From contig NZ_JANL01000008.1 of NCBI RefSeq assembly GCF_000585255.1, forward strand, positions 62,001 through 126,000: 64,000 bases of DNA, written 5' to 3'. The notes under the pieces are model-generated. The model worked only from the letters and a program-made list of their open reading frames with translations, was not told where the DNA came from and ran no database searches. The position numbers and the translations under genes were made by a program. Every line of letters begins with the position of its first letter. Positions within the stretch are counted from its first letter, which is position 1. Shown piece by piece: positions 1 to 7,621 of this stretch. Origin of the DNA: Alkalibacterium sp. AK22. Its GTDB lineage: Bacteria; Bacillota; Bacilli; Lactobacillales; Carnobacteriaceae_A.

Positions 1-694
1 CTTCACCCATAACAAACCCATGTCGGTTTTTGTCAAAAGGTGTAGAAGCTGCATTTGGGTCCTTGTTGTTGGATAAAGCTGTCAAAGCTGCGAAGCCGGA
101 CATCCCGATTTCATTGATACTGGCTTCGGAACCTCCAGCGAGCATCATATCGGCATAACCATGCTTGATGGTACGGTATGCTTCTCCGATTGAGTTATTC
201 CCGGATGCACAGGCTGTTACGATGGACAGGTTCGGTCCCTTGGCCCCTGTTGCAATGGAAATGTTTCCTGCTACCATGTTTCCAATCGCCATAGGAACGA
301 AGAAGGGAGCTACCCGGTCCAGACCTTTTTCATGCATCTTGATGATTTGACTCTGCATGGCATTTAGTCCGCCTATGCCTGAGCCGACCATGACTCCCAA
401 ACGGGTAGGGTCAATCGCTTCTATATCAATCTGGCTGTCTTTCATCGCTTCGAGCGCAGCAGCTACGCCATATTGTGAAAAAGGATCCATGCGCTTGGCC
501 AGTTTTCTATCCATTACTTTTTTTGCTTCAAATTCTTTCACTTCACCGGCTACGTGCACATCAATGGCTTCTCCATCAAACTTTGTCAATGGGCCGATAC
601 CATTTTTTCCATTTTTCAATCCATTCCAGAATTCTTCAGCAGAATTCCCTAAAGGGGTGACTGCACCCATTCCTGTCACTACTACTCTTTCCAT
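1..694 (-). CDS. fabF: 3-oxoacyl-ACP synthase II (FabF), C-terminus missing at window edge
   Basis: Condensing enzyme that elongates acyl-ACP with malonyl-ACP. About 231 N-terminal codons are present; the gene runs off the left edge, so the catalytic histidines are not visible. The protein begins MERVVVTGMGAVTPLG, typical of the family, and contains VTACASG, which carries the nucleophilic cysteine. The ATG at 694 follows a good AGGAGG site. It lies 16 bases after fabG as the last visible gene of the fab operon. The family assignment is very secure, and FabF rather than FabB is the normal Firmicute form. Confidence 0.96.
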   Translation of the reverse strand, partial: MERVVVTGMGAVTPLGNSAEEFWNGLKNGKNGIGPLTKFDGEAIDVHVAGEVKEFEAKKVMDRKLAKRMDPFSQYGVAAALEAMKDSQIDIEAIDPTRLGVMVGSGIGGLNAMQSQIIKMHEKGLDRVAPFFVPMAIGNMVAGNISIATGAKGPNLSIVTACASGNNSIGEAYRTIKHGYADMMLAGGSEASINEIGMSGFAALTALSNNKDPNAASTPFDKNRHGFVMGE

Positions 695-710
695 TGTTAG
701 CCTCCTATGG

Positions 711-1442
711 TTATCCGTTCATCACCATGCCGCCGTCCACGTGGAACACTTGGCCGGTAATGTAGTGCTGATCACTCAAGAAGCCGACCAATTCGGCCAC
801 TTCTTCTGCCTTGCCTAATCTGCTTAGCGGGACTGCTTCCAGAGCTTTCTCTTTGACTTCCTCTGATAGCTCGCCCGTCATATCTGACTCGATGAACCCT
901 GGAGCGATGGCATTGGACAGGACTCCGCGTGGGGCAAGCTCTTTGGCAAGAGATTTGGTCAGGCCAATGACACCTGCTTTACTGGCTGCATAGTTAGCCT
1001 GACCAGGATTGCCGACAGTGCCAACGACACTGGACAGATTAATGATATGGCCGGCTCTCTGCTTGAGCATCACTTTCGCTACTTCCCTGGATGTATAAAA
1101 TGTACCCTTTAAATTTATGTTTAGTGTAGCGTCAAATTCTTCATCTGACATGCGGATAATCAAATTATCTCTGGTAATCCCTGCATTGTTTACCAGAACA
1201 TCAATTTTTTTAAATTGCTTTTTCGTTTCTTTTATGAGTGCTTTCGCGAATGTCGGATCACTGACATCTCCCGCTATGAAATGAGCTGTTCCCTTATAGG
1301 AGCTGTAGTGAGTCTTTGCTTCCTCAGACAACTCACTTCTTCCGTTAATCACGACCGTGTGTCCTTCTCTTAAAAACTTTTCAGCGATGGCTTTTCCAAT
1401 CCCCCGGGAGCTCCCCGTAACAATGATTGTTTTTGTATCCAT
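711..1442 (-). CDS. fabG: 3-oxoacyl-ACP reductase (FabG)
   Basis: NADPH-dependent reduction of 3-oxoacyl-ACP to 3-hydroxyacyl-ACP in the fatty acid elongation cycle. The 243-residue protein is a classical short-chain dehydrogenase: the nucleotide loop TGSSRGIG is near residue 9, NNAG follows, and the catalytic Ser and YAASK lie in the SSVVGTVGNPGQANYAASK stretch. The C-terminus ends DGGMVMNG as in typical FabG. Its position between fabD and fabF supports fatty acid synthesis rather than another SDR role. Expression probably comes both from the fabT promoter and from any promoter near the FabT box upstream of fabD. Confidence 0.97.
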   Translation of the reverse strand: MDTKTIIVTGSSRGIGKAIAEKFLREGHTVVINGRSELSEEAKTHYSSYKGTAHFIAGDVSDPTFAKALIKETKKQFKKIDVLVNNAGITRDNLIIRMSDEEFDATLNINLKGTFYTSREVAKVMLKQRAGHIINLSSVVGTVGNPGQANYAASKAGVIGLTKSLAKELAPRGVLSNAIAPGFIESDMTGELSEEVKEKALEAVPLSRLGKAEEVAELVGFLSDQHYITGQVFHVDGGMVMNG

Positions 1443-1457
1443 AAGTCCTCCCTAACT

Positions 1458-2384
1458 TCAGTTTCTGGCGATAAGCTTTTCGAATTGACTGACGTTTTCT
1501 ACATTTTTTGCCAAGACGCTCCGGTCAATGGCTTTAATGAAAGACCGCAACGTCTTACCTGGTCCTACTTCAATGAAGGTCTCAGCTCCATCTTTAATCA
1601 TCTGTGTGATCATCTGTTCAAAGTGCACGGATGACACCATCTGTGCTGTTAATTTTTCTGGTATGGAAGCAGCTTCCTGGTAGCGGCCCGCATCAACATT
1701 AGAATATACCGGACGAACTGGTTCCTTGAAAGTGAGTCCCTCCACCACAGACCTAAACTCATCTGCTGCCGGCTGAAGAAGCTGCGAATGAAACGGACCG
1801 CTCACATTCAGCTCAACGACACGTTTGGCGCCAGCTGACTCAGATGCTTTTGCAGCCAGCAAGACCCCTTCAGAGGAACCTGTCAAAACGAGCTGGGTAG
1901 GCGTATTGTAATTGGCCACAGCCACGTAGTGCCCAGAGGCAGTTACTTCTTTGCAAATGTCCTCAATTTTAAATGATTCAAGGCCGATGACTGCTGCCAT
2001 TTTTCCCTGACCACCTGGAACCGCGTGTTCCATCAAGGTACCGCGCTTATGTACAAGCCGGACAGCGTCATTGAAACTCAATGCTTCAGCAGAGACTAAG
2101 GCAGTATATTCTCCCAGGCTCAAACCGGCTGTCATGTCAGGAGACAGGCCATTTTCTGCTAACACACGCTCGATTGCATGGCTGACCGTTAAAATGGCAG
2201 GCTGAGTATAAGGCGTAAAGTGAATGGCTTTCTCATCATTGAAGCAAATATCATCCAGTTTAAGATTTAAAGCCTCGCTTGCTTCATCAAACACCTCTCT
2301 CGCTGTCGGGAAAGCATCATAGAACGTCTTACCCATCCCTACATACTGTGCTCCTTGTCCACTAAATACAAATGCTGTTTTCAT
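1458..2384 (-). CDS. fabD: malonyl-CoA:ACP transacylase (FabD)
   Basis: Transfers malonyl from CoA to ACP, giving the extender unit. The 308-residue protein has the FSGQGAQYVGMG start, the nucleophile motif GLSLGEYTAL (Ser about residue 93) and the partner His in VSGPFHSQ. The ATG at 2384 is 66 bases from the end of fabK, the longest gap inside this operon, and that gap contains a perfect FabT-type palindrome. The gene may therefore have its own FabT-controlled promoter. Confidence 0.97.
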   Translation of the reverse strand: MKTAFVFSGQGAQYVGMGKTFYDAFPTAREVFDEASEALNLKLDDICFNDEKAIHFTPYTQPAILTVSHAIERVLAENGLSPDMTAGLSLGEYTALVSAEALSFNDAVRLVHKRGTLMEHAVPGGQGKMAAVIGLESFKIEDICKEVTASGHYVAVANYNTPTQLVLTGSSEGVLLAAKASESAGAKRVVELNVSGPFHSQLLQPAADEFRSVVEGLTFKEPVRPVYSNVDAGRYQEAASIPEKLTAQMVSSVHFEQMITQMIKDGAETFIEVGPGKTLRSFIKAIDRSVLAKNVENVSQFEKLIARN

Positions 2385-2429
2385 GACATACGACCTTCCT
2401 TAATCTGTTTTTTCTTGATCCGATAATAG

Positions 2430-2442
2430 TTTGATTATCAAA
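2430..2442. promoter_or_regulatory. FabT box between fabK and fabD
   Basis: The 13-base palindrome TTTGATTATCAAA matches the FabT operator consensus described for streptococci. A possible minus-strand -10 (TATTAT, 2428-2423) follows directly, though no good -35 is visible. The site would allow FabT to control fabD-fabG-fabF separately from fabH-acpP-fabK. Confidence 0.75.
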
Positions 2443-2450
2443 GTATCAGG

Positions 2451-3416
2451 TCAGGAAAATGGCATCTCAAAGTCCGTAGGATGCGATACGACTTCTTTGT
2501 ACTCCCTCATCAGTTCCTGAATGATGTCTTCACAGCTCTGCTCTTTAGAAACAAGACCTGCGATTTGGCCAGCCATGAAAGACCCACCGTGCTTATCACC
2601 CTCAACAACTGCTTTTCTTAAGGCACCCTTGCCAATAGCTTCAAGCTTGGAGAAATCAGGTTGTTCATCACTGGTGATTTCTTTTTCGACCTTTAAATAC
2701 TCTTTTGTCAATTTGTTGCGCAAGACACGCACTGGATGACCGGTTATCTGACCCGTGACGACTGTATCAATGTCTCTGGCTTTTAAAATACGTTTTTTAA
2801 AATTCTCGTGCGCAATACTCTCATGCGCGACAACGAAACGGGTCCCCAGCTGTACAGCAGAAGCCCCCAGCATAATAGCGGCAGCTATTCCCCGACCATC
2901 TGCAATACCCCCAGCTGCAATAACCGGTATGGATACTGCATCAACCACTTGCGGAACGAGAGTCATTGTTGTCAGTTTACCTATGTGTCCCCCGGCTTCC
3001 ATGCCTTCGCAAATAATAGCGTCTGCTCCATCATTTTGCATTCTTCTTGCCAAAGCTACAGAAGCTACGACCGGTATAACTGTGATGCCGGCTTCTTTAA
3101 ACTTTTTCATAAATTTCCCTGGACTTCCCGCACCGGTTGTGACGACTTTAACGCCCTCTTCACAGACAACATCCACAACTTCTTCAACATAAGGTGACAG
3201 CAGCAGTACGTTTACTCCAAAAGGCTTATCCGTTAGTTTTTTGGCTTCCTGAATCGTTTTTCGAACCACTTCACCGGGTTCGTGTCCGGCACCAAGCATC
3301 CCCAAGCCACCAGCGTTGGAAACGGCGGCAGCTAAACTAGGGGTTGCAACCCAGGACATGGCTCCTTGTATGATGGGATACTTGATTCCTATTTGTTCCA
3401 GTAATGGCTGATTCAT
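2451..3416 (-). CDS. fabK: enoyl-ACP reductase II, FMN-dependent (FabK)
   Basis: Last reductive step of fatty acid elongation. The 321-residue TIM-barrel flavoprotein starts MNQPLLEQIGIKYPIIQGAM and carries GGHIG and AAGGIADGRG, motifs of the nitronate monooxygenase/FabK family involved in FMN binding. FabK instead of FabI is typical of streptococci and many Lactobacillales and confers intrinsic triclosan insensitivity in that family. It sits between acpP and fabD. No fabI is seen in the window. Confidence 0.95.
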   Translation of the reverse strand: MNQPLLEQIGIKYPIIQGAMSWVATPSLAAAVSNAGGLGMLGAGHEPGEVVRKTIQEAKKLTDKPFGVNVLLLSPYVEEVVDVVCEEGVKVVTTGAGSPGKFMKKFKEAGITVIPVVASVALARRMQNDGADAIICEGMEAGGHIGKLTTMTLVPQVVDAVSIPVIAAGGIADGRGIAAAIMLGASAVQLGTRFVVAHESIAHENFKKRILKARDIDTVVTGQITGHPVRVLRNKLTKEYLKVEKEITSDEQPDFSKLEAIGKGALRKAVVEGDKHGGSFMAGQIAGLVSKEQSCEDIIQELMREYKEVVSHPTDFEMPFS

Positions 3417-3435
3417 ATAGGAGCTCCTTCCTTGA

Positions 3436-3666
3436 TTAAGCTTCAGTCTGAGTTTCTACATATTTCACTAGATCTTCTACTGTAGACAATCCTTCTTCAG
3501 ACTCAATCTTGATATCAAATTCGTCTTCGATGTCATTAATGATTTGGAACAGATCAAGACTATCCGCTTCGAGTTCTTCTCTGAAGTTGGTTGAACGCTG
3601 TACTTCGCTTTCTTCTTTATCAAGCTGGTCTACAATAATTTCCTGGATTTTTTCAAAAGTTGTCAT
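3436..3666 (-). CDS. acpP: acyl carrier protein (fab-operon copy)
   Basis: Carries growing acyl chains on a 4'-phosphopantetheine. The 76-residue acidic protein contains [10 protein letters not shown], with the DSL serine that receives the prosthetic group. It lies between fabH and fabK. It differs clearly from the second ACP at 50110-50349, whose motif is the canonical [12 protein letters not shown]. In this copy the residues after DSLD are [12 protein letters not shown], so helix II, the partner-recognition helix, is divergent. It may be specialised for the FabK cycle or for regulation. Confidence 0.93.
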   Translation of the reverse strand: MTTFEKIQEIIVDQLDKEESEVQRSTNFREELEADSLDLFQIINDIEDEFDIKIESEEGLSTVEDLVKYVETQTEA

Positions 3667-3686
3667 TTATAATTCCTCCATTTAAT

Positions 3687-4676
3687 TTAATTTAATTCTA
3701 AAAGCAGCGTTCCCCAGGTCAATCCCCCGCCGAACGCGCTCAATATGATTGTCTGTTTGTTTCCATTCAGTATTGTCTTTTCCTTTGCCAGCTCATCGAT
3801 TAAAATCGGTAAACTGGCAGCTGATGTATTCCCGTAATGTTCAATATTGGTGGGGAATTTGTCGAGCGGACAGTTCAGTTTTTTAGCCATAATCTCAATA
3901 ATACGGGCATTAGCCTGATGGAGAAGGATGAAATCCACTTCTTCCATCTGCCTGCCGGCACTATCTAGAACAGTCTGAATACTAACCGGAATAGCTTTAG
4001 TGACAAAATTAAAAATTTCTCTGCCATCCATCGAAAGTTGACCCAGGTTGTTCTCTCCTTTGACGAGGGGATTGCTGACACTCTTTTCCCCAGATACTAG
4101 CGCGTGACCTTTGTCACCGTTTGTATGTAGATCTTCAGAGATAAACTGTTCTTTTGCGTCGGCTTTTTCAAGAAGCACGCCCCCGGCTCCGTCACCAAAA
4201 AGTACCGCAGTACTGCGGTCACTCCAGTCAACGACTTTTGACATGACCTCACCGCCAATTACTAAAGCATAAGGCAAAGTCATATGTCTAAGCATTTTTT
4301 CAGCTACAGCCAGCCCGTAGACAAAACCGGAACAAGCCGCATTCAAGTCGAACGACATAGCGTTTGCTGCTTTCAGATGCGCCTGCACCTGACTGGCCAC
4401 CGATGGCGATTGACTATCAGGGGTCATCGTAGCAACAATAATCAATCCTATATCTTCCGGATCAACCGATGTGCCCTTTAGAACATTCTGCCCGGCTTTG
4501 ATACAAAGTTCACTGGTGTTTTCACCCATTGACAGACGCCGGTTGTGTATACCGGTACGCTTATTGATCCAGTCATGGGATGTGTCCAACCACTGAGTCA
4601 GATCGTCGTTACTCACGCAGTGATCAGGCACATAGCTGCCTGTAGCTTTGATGCTGATTGTATTTGGTTTTATCAC
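3687..4676 (-). CDS. fabH: 3-oxoacyl-ACP synthase III (FabH)
   Basis: Starts fatty acid synthesis by condensing acyl-CoA with malonyl-ACP. The 329-residue protein has the Cys motif ACSGFVYG, the His motif LLHQANARI and the Asn motif HYGNTSAAS, so the Cys-His-Asn triad is complete. The start is GTG, overlapping the fabT stop by four bases (GTGA), which implies translational coupling. An AAAGGAG lies upstream inside fabT. The fabT-fabH order is the same as in streptococcal fab operons. Confidence 0.96.
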   Translation of the reverse strand: MIKPNTISIKATGSYVPDHCVSNDDLTQWLDTSHDWINKRTGIHNRRLSMGENTSELCIKAGQNVLKGTSVDPEDIGLIIVATMTPDSQSPSVASQVQAHLKAANAMSFDLNAACSGFVYGLAVAEKMLRHMTLPYALVIGGEVMSKVVDWSDRSTAVLFGDGAGGVLLEKADAKEQFISEDLHTNGDKGHALVSGEKSVSNPLVKGENNLGQLSMDGREIFNFVTKAIPVSIQTVLDSAGRQMEEVDFILLHQANARIIEIMAKKLNCPLDKFPTNIEHYGNTSAASLPILIDELAKEKTILNGNKQTIILSAFGGGLTWGTLLLELN

Positions 4677-5128
4677 TCCGGCAACTGCTCCTTTGTCCGC
4701 TCAAGAAATCCGTGAAGATTGAATAGCCCTTGCATCAGCACTTCTGCTTCCTCTTCACTCATTTCCTTTAGCGTTTCTCTGACCATGTCACGATGAAATT
4801 TATCATGCAAACGATACAGCAGACGTCCTTTACGGGCCAAAGCCAGTTTAACAACCCGGCGGTCTGTTTCACTTCTGACTCTTTCGACATAGCCTTTTCT
4901 GACAAGGTTGTTGACCGATACCGTCAATGTTCCGACCGTAATGCCCAGTTTCTTTGCCACTTCACTCGTGGTATGCTCCTGGTACATCCCGATGGCGTCA
5001 ATAGTATGCATCTCTTTGATCGATACATCCTTGAACTGACTTCTCTGAAGAGTCCGCTCTTCGATCATCAGTACATCATTAAATATCGATACGAGATAAC
5101 CATTGATTTCATTTATTTTCGGATCCAC
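4673..5128 (-). CDS. fabT: MarR-family fatty acid synthesis repressor (FabT)
   Basis: Winged-helix repressor; in streptococci FabT binds DNA with long-chain acyl-ACP as corepressor. The 151-residue protein has a MarR fold with the recognition region TTSEVAKKLGITVGTLTVSVNNL and the wing VRSETDRRVVKL. It is first in the operon and overlaps fabH. Two consensus FabT palindromes lie between its promoter and the ATG, so autoregulation is expected. Confidence 0.93.
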   Translation of the reverse strand: MDPKINEINGYLVSIFNDVLMIEERTLQRSQFKDVSIKEMHTIDAIGMYQEHTTSEVAKKLGITVGTLTVSVNNLVRKGYVERVRSETDRRVVKLALARKGRLLYRLHDKFHRDMVRETLKEMSEEEAEVLMQGLFNLHGFLERTKEQLPE

Positions 5129-5147
5129 ATCAACTCCTCCTCTTTTT

Positions 5148-5162
5148 GTTTGATAGTCAAAC
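5148..5162. promoter_or_regulatory. FabT box 1 at the fabT promoter
   Basis: Perfect inverted repeat GTTTGA-TAG-TCAAAC, 20 bases upstream of the fabT ATG and downstream of its -10. It matches the FabT consensus. Together with box 2 (centres 16 bases apart) it forms a tandem operator suited to cooperative repression. Confidence 0.88.
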
Positions 5163-5164
5163 TA

Positions 5165-5177
5165 TTTGACAATCAAA
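5165..5177. promoter_or_regulatory. FabT box 2, touching the fabT -10
   Basis: Inverted repeat TTTGA-CAA-TCAAA abutting the minus-strand -10 hexamer (5183-5178). Repressor binding here would block promoter clearance. Confidence 0.85.
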
Positions 5178-5206
5178 ATAATATCTTACATTGGATCCTG
5201 TGTCAA
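5178..5206 (-). promoter_or_regulatory. sigma-A promoter of the fab operon
   Basis: On the minus strand TTGACA (5206-5201) is followed after exactly 17 bases by TATTAT (5183-5178). This near-consensus promoter lies directly upstream of the two FabT boxes. Confidence 0.9.
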
Positions 5207-5218
5207 GAACCTGGACAA

Positions 5219-5250
5219 AAAAAAATAAACCATGCACAGATGGTTTATTT
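5219..5250 (-). terminator. intrinsic terminator of the DUF2187 gene
   Basis: AAATAAACCAT (5223-5233) pairs with ATGGTTTATTT (5240-5250), with A/T tails on both sides, so it could work in both directions. It lies just after the stop of the 5256-5606 gene and before the fabT promoter. Confidence 0.85.
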
Positions 5251-5255
5251 TTTCT

Positions 5256-5606
5256 TTATTCCTCTCCCATTTGACTCTTGAAGCCTTCAATATCTTTAAA
5301 ATTGACAACCGTTTTTTCTTCTACTAGATCATGCATACGCTCTGCTGAATGGTTCCAGTTTATACGAACGATTGCGCTGTTTGTCAGTAATTTTTCAATA
5401 ACGCCTTCCATTGGTTCATCGCGAAAAGAAAAGACAATTTCGTCGCCCACGTCGGGTCTCAAGCCTTCCTTGATTGACTCGATGATTTCTACTGCCTCTT
5501 TATAGGGCAGATCCAATAGATTAGCAATTCTGGAGTTGCTTGCACCTTTTCGAAGCTCTGTTTCTACAAGTTGTTGAATTTCAGCAGTGATTTCTTCTTT
5601 AGCCAC
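5256..5606 (-). CDS. DUF2187 family protein (YkvS-like)
   Basis: A 116-residue soluble protein of unknown function. The C-terminal half (from about residue 52, DVGDEIVFSFRDEPMEGVIE, ending with VNFKDI) looks like the small beta-rich DUF2187/YkvS domain. The N-terminal half is helical (EIQQLVETELRKGASNSRIA) and resembles a DNA-binding or dimerisation helix pair, but I cannot assign it. The start is GTG at 5606 behind a strong GAGGGGA. A likely extended -10 (TGTTATAAT on the minus strand, near 5652-5660) lies upstream, so it is probably monocistronic. Confidence 0.8.
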   Translation of the reverse strand: MAKEEITAEIQQLVETELRKGASNSRIANLLDLPYKEAVEIIESIKEGLRPDVGDEIVFSFRDEPMEGVIEKLLTNSAIVRINWNHSAERMHDLVEEKTVVNFKDIEGFKSQMGEE

Positions 5607-5731
5607 TAACTTCCCCTCAATTCTTCATTAAGTTTTTAAACTCCTTTAATAATTATAACATATCAGGAGTATTTTAGCGAATCGAAGTGGAGAGCGTTTT
5701 ATTTATCTGATATGAAAAGAGACTGTTCATA

Positions 5732-6901
5732 TTATGCCTGCGCAATTAGACCAGCTGCTTTTTTAGCACCAGCAATGTTTCTTGCGGTCGGGCCTAGTAT
5801 TAGATCTGTCAAGGGACCCATTAGAAACAGGCCGTCATGCCATTTTAATCGACTGTCTGGCAAAGGTGTCCCACATGGCGCACTGGGGAGGTTATACTGT
5901 ACTGCAAAATCCGCCAGCCACTCTGGAACAGCTGCTAACTGGTCATATCCTGTGCATAGAAGAATCGATTTTACAGTAAGGGCATCTTTTTGACTAAAGG
6001 TTACCCGTAGTTTATTTGAGTTTTTGGAAACTGTTTCTACCTGGTCTTTCACAAAATGCACCTTGCCGGACAAAATTGCCTTTTTAATCCTTCGGTTCAG
6101 AGAACCTGGAATGGATCCGCTCAATCGAGCCTTACTTACCATAGCGCGCCGCTGCTGTGGATCATCAATATCAGACCAGCTGGCCATCAGTTTAGGGCCC
6201 ATCCAGCCGGGAGAGCTATCAAACTCTGATATTCTAAAGTCATGCCGGCTATTAAGAATCACTTCTCCCGGAAACTTTTCGCTCCATTTTAGGGCAGTCT
6301 GACAGGCAGTAATTCCTCCACCAACAACCAGTAACGGTTTGGATATCTCCTGATCTGAAATGTCCGCTGAAGACAGTACGTGGGCGATGTGCGCCGTAGA
6401 TAAGAGTCCAGATGCTTTCACCCAGTCCGGCTGGTTCAGTTGATTGGACCTGCCTGTAGCAACAATGACATTGTCTGATACAATTGTCTGCCCATGCTGT
6501 GTGCTAATCACGTATTTCCCTTTTGTGTAATCGAGCTTGATCACTGTGTCTGGGCAATGGCTATCTTTTAGCTGATAAGTCTGGATCAGACTGTCACAAT
6601 GAGCATGAAACAATTCAACCGACGGTTTTTTGTAAGGCCCACTGAAGCCCGTTTTCCACCTGTACTTTTTGGCAAAAGACTGCAAAGAAAAAGGCTCGAC
6701 ATCCAGATGATGCACAGAAGGGGACCTCAGGTGAGTCATTCCTGTTCTAGCCGCCTTTCTTTTCCATTCATACAATAATTCAGGTGCCGGATCAATCAGC
6801 ATAAGACGAGAACTATCAATTTCTTTTAATTTGATCAAATGGACGGCAGCGGCTACACCGCAGACTCCTCCTCCTATGATTACCCATTCTTTATCAGTCA
6901 T
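5732..6901 (-). CDS. FAD/NAD(P)-binding oxidoreductase, SidA/CzcO-like
   Basis: A 389-residue flavoprotein of unknown substrate. It opens with WVIIGGGVCGVAAAVHL (FAD Rossmann motif), has VIVATGRS near residue 150 and a second dinucleotide motif LLVVGGGITACQTALKW near residue 192 for NAD(P)H, then LLCTGYDQ. This two-Rossmann layout resembles N-hydroxylating monooxygenases and CzcO-like proteins. ATG 6901 follows AGGTGA. A candidate promoter (TTTACA 7011-7006, 17 bases, TTTAAT 6988-6983) overlaps a perfect 18-base inverted repeat that resembles a Zur box, so metal control is possible. It stands alone between terminators, and I cannot name the reaction. Confidence 0.8.
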   Translation of the reverse strand: MTDKEWVIIGGGVCGVAAAVHLIKLKEIDSSRLMLIDPAPELLYEWKRKAARTGMTHLRSPSVHHLDVEPFSLQSFAKKYRWKTGFSGPYKKPSVELFHAHCDSLIQTYQLKDSHCPDTVIKLDYTKGKYVISTQHGQTIVSDNVIVATGRSNQLNQPDWVKASGLLSTAHIAHVLSSADISDQEISKPLLVVGGGITACQTALKWSEKFPGEVILNSRHDFRISEFDSSPGWMGPKLMASWSDIDDPQQRRAMVSKARLSGSIPGSLNRRIKKAILSGKVHFVKDQVETVSKNSNKLRVTFSQKDALTVKSILLCTGYDQLAAVPEWLADFAVQYNLPSAPCGTPLPDSRLKWHDGLFLMGPLTDLILGPTARNIAGAKKAAGLIAQA

Positions 6902-6982
6902 CTAATCACCTGCTATAAAAATTCAGCGAAAGCCTTCATTGTCTTGGCATTTTGCAATACTCACCGCTTTACTGTCGCTATT

Positions 6983-7011
6983 ATTAAAGCATATTAGCCT
7001 ACTTATGTAAA
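6983..7011 (-). promoter_or_regulatory. candidate promoter of the FAD oxidoreductase gene
   Basis: On the minus strand TTTACA (7011-7006) and TTTAAT (6988-6983) are 17 bases apart. The -35 is inside the left arm of the large palindrome at 6999-7039, so a protein bound to the palindrome would occlude it. Confidence 0.55.
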
Positions 7012-7039
7012 GCGTACCAATTACGCTTTACATAAGTAG
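6999..7039. promoter_or_regulatory. perfect 18-bp inverted repeat, Zur-box-like operator
   Basis: Left arm CTACTTATGTAAAGCGTA (6999-7016), 5-base centre CCAAT, right arm TACGCTTTACATAAGTAG (7022-7039), with no mismatch. The core CGTA-N5-TACG with flanking TAAA/TTTA has the geometry of the Bacillus Zur operator (TCGTAAT-N-ATTACGA). Binding by Zur is inference; another palindrome-binding regulator is possible. Confidence 0.6.
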
Positions 7040-7040
7040 A

Positions 7041-7079
7041 CAAAAGAAATACCGGCCTCATCAGCCGGTACTTCTTTTG
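7041..7079 (-). terminator. terminator of the MarR gene
   Basis: CAAAAGAAATACCGGC (7041-7056) pairs with GCCGGTACTTCTTTTG (7064-7079) with one mismatch and a 7-base loop. The A- and T-rich stem ends make it usable in both directions. It ends the reductase-MarR transcript. Confidence 0.85.
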
Positions 7080-7136
7080 CTTAAATGATCCCTTCGAATC
7101 CCTCTGCCGCATAGGAATAATAGACAGTCAATCACA

Positions 7137-7577
7137 TTAGTCCAGCAAATCAATAGCTCGATAACCTACTTTTTTCAAAGTGCTCTGCAGGTTTTCAATT
7201 TCTTCTTTGCTGCAGCCGTCAAAAAGCTCAGCAATCTTGCTCGCATGTTTAGGAAAAATATCGTCCATCAGGGCATTACCGTCTTCCGTCAGTTCACAAA
7301 AAGTCACCCGCCGGTCAAACTTGTCGGCAACTCGGCTGACCAGTTTCTTTTCTTCAAGCTGATCCACCACATAAGTGATGCTGCTGGATGCAAGCAGTAT
7401 CTGCTTGCCAATCATCTGTATCGGTTGTCTGCCTTTATTGTAAAGCAGTTCAAGTACAGAGAACTCTGTTGCATTTAGTCCATGTGAGGACATATCTTTC
7501 TTAACCACTTTCTCCACACTCGATGATGCTCTAAACAGTATCGTCAAGGCTTTCAACTCTTCTTTATTTTCACTCAT
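7137..7577 (-). CDS. MarR-family transcriptional regulator
   Basis: 146-residue winged-helix protein with the recognition region GKQILLASSSITYVVDQLEEK and the wing ADKFDRRVTFCELTEDG. The ATG at 7577 follows GGTGGTGAG. An upstream extension to 7625 is open, but it would start right at the reductase stop and has no ribosome site. It is second in an operon with the NADPH-FMN reductase, a pairing often seen in quinone or thiol stress control (compare MhqR/AzoR). It probably represses its own operon through the dyad at 8223-8239. The ligand is unknown; a cysteine (in TFCEL) could serve as a sensor, which is inference. Confidence 0.85.
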   Translation of the reverse strand: MSENKEELKALTILFRASSSVEKVVKKDMSSHGLNATEFSVLELLYNKGRQPIQMIGKQILLASSSITYVVDQLEEKKLVSRVADKFDRRVTFCELTEDGNALMDDIFPKHASKIAELFDGCSKEEIENLQSTLKKVGYRAIDLLD

Positions 7578-7621
7578 TTTCTCACCACCATCAGTAAGAA
7601 CATACACATAATGTTCTTCTG

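Noticed and set aside
2755-3197. Plus-strand open frames antisense to fabK
   Set aside because: They mirror the fabK codon pattern, have no ribosome site and no recognisable domain.
5610-5640. Three-codon ORF (ATG AAG AAT TGA) before the DUF2187 gene
   Set aside because: Too short to judge; the spacing to its ribosome site is poor.
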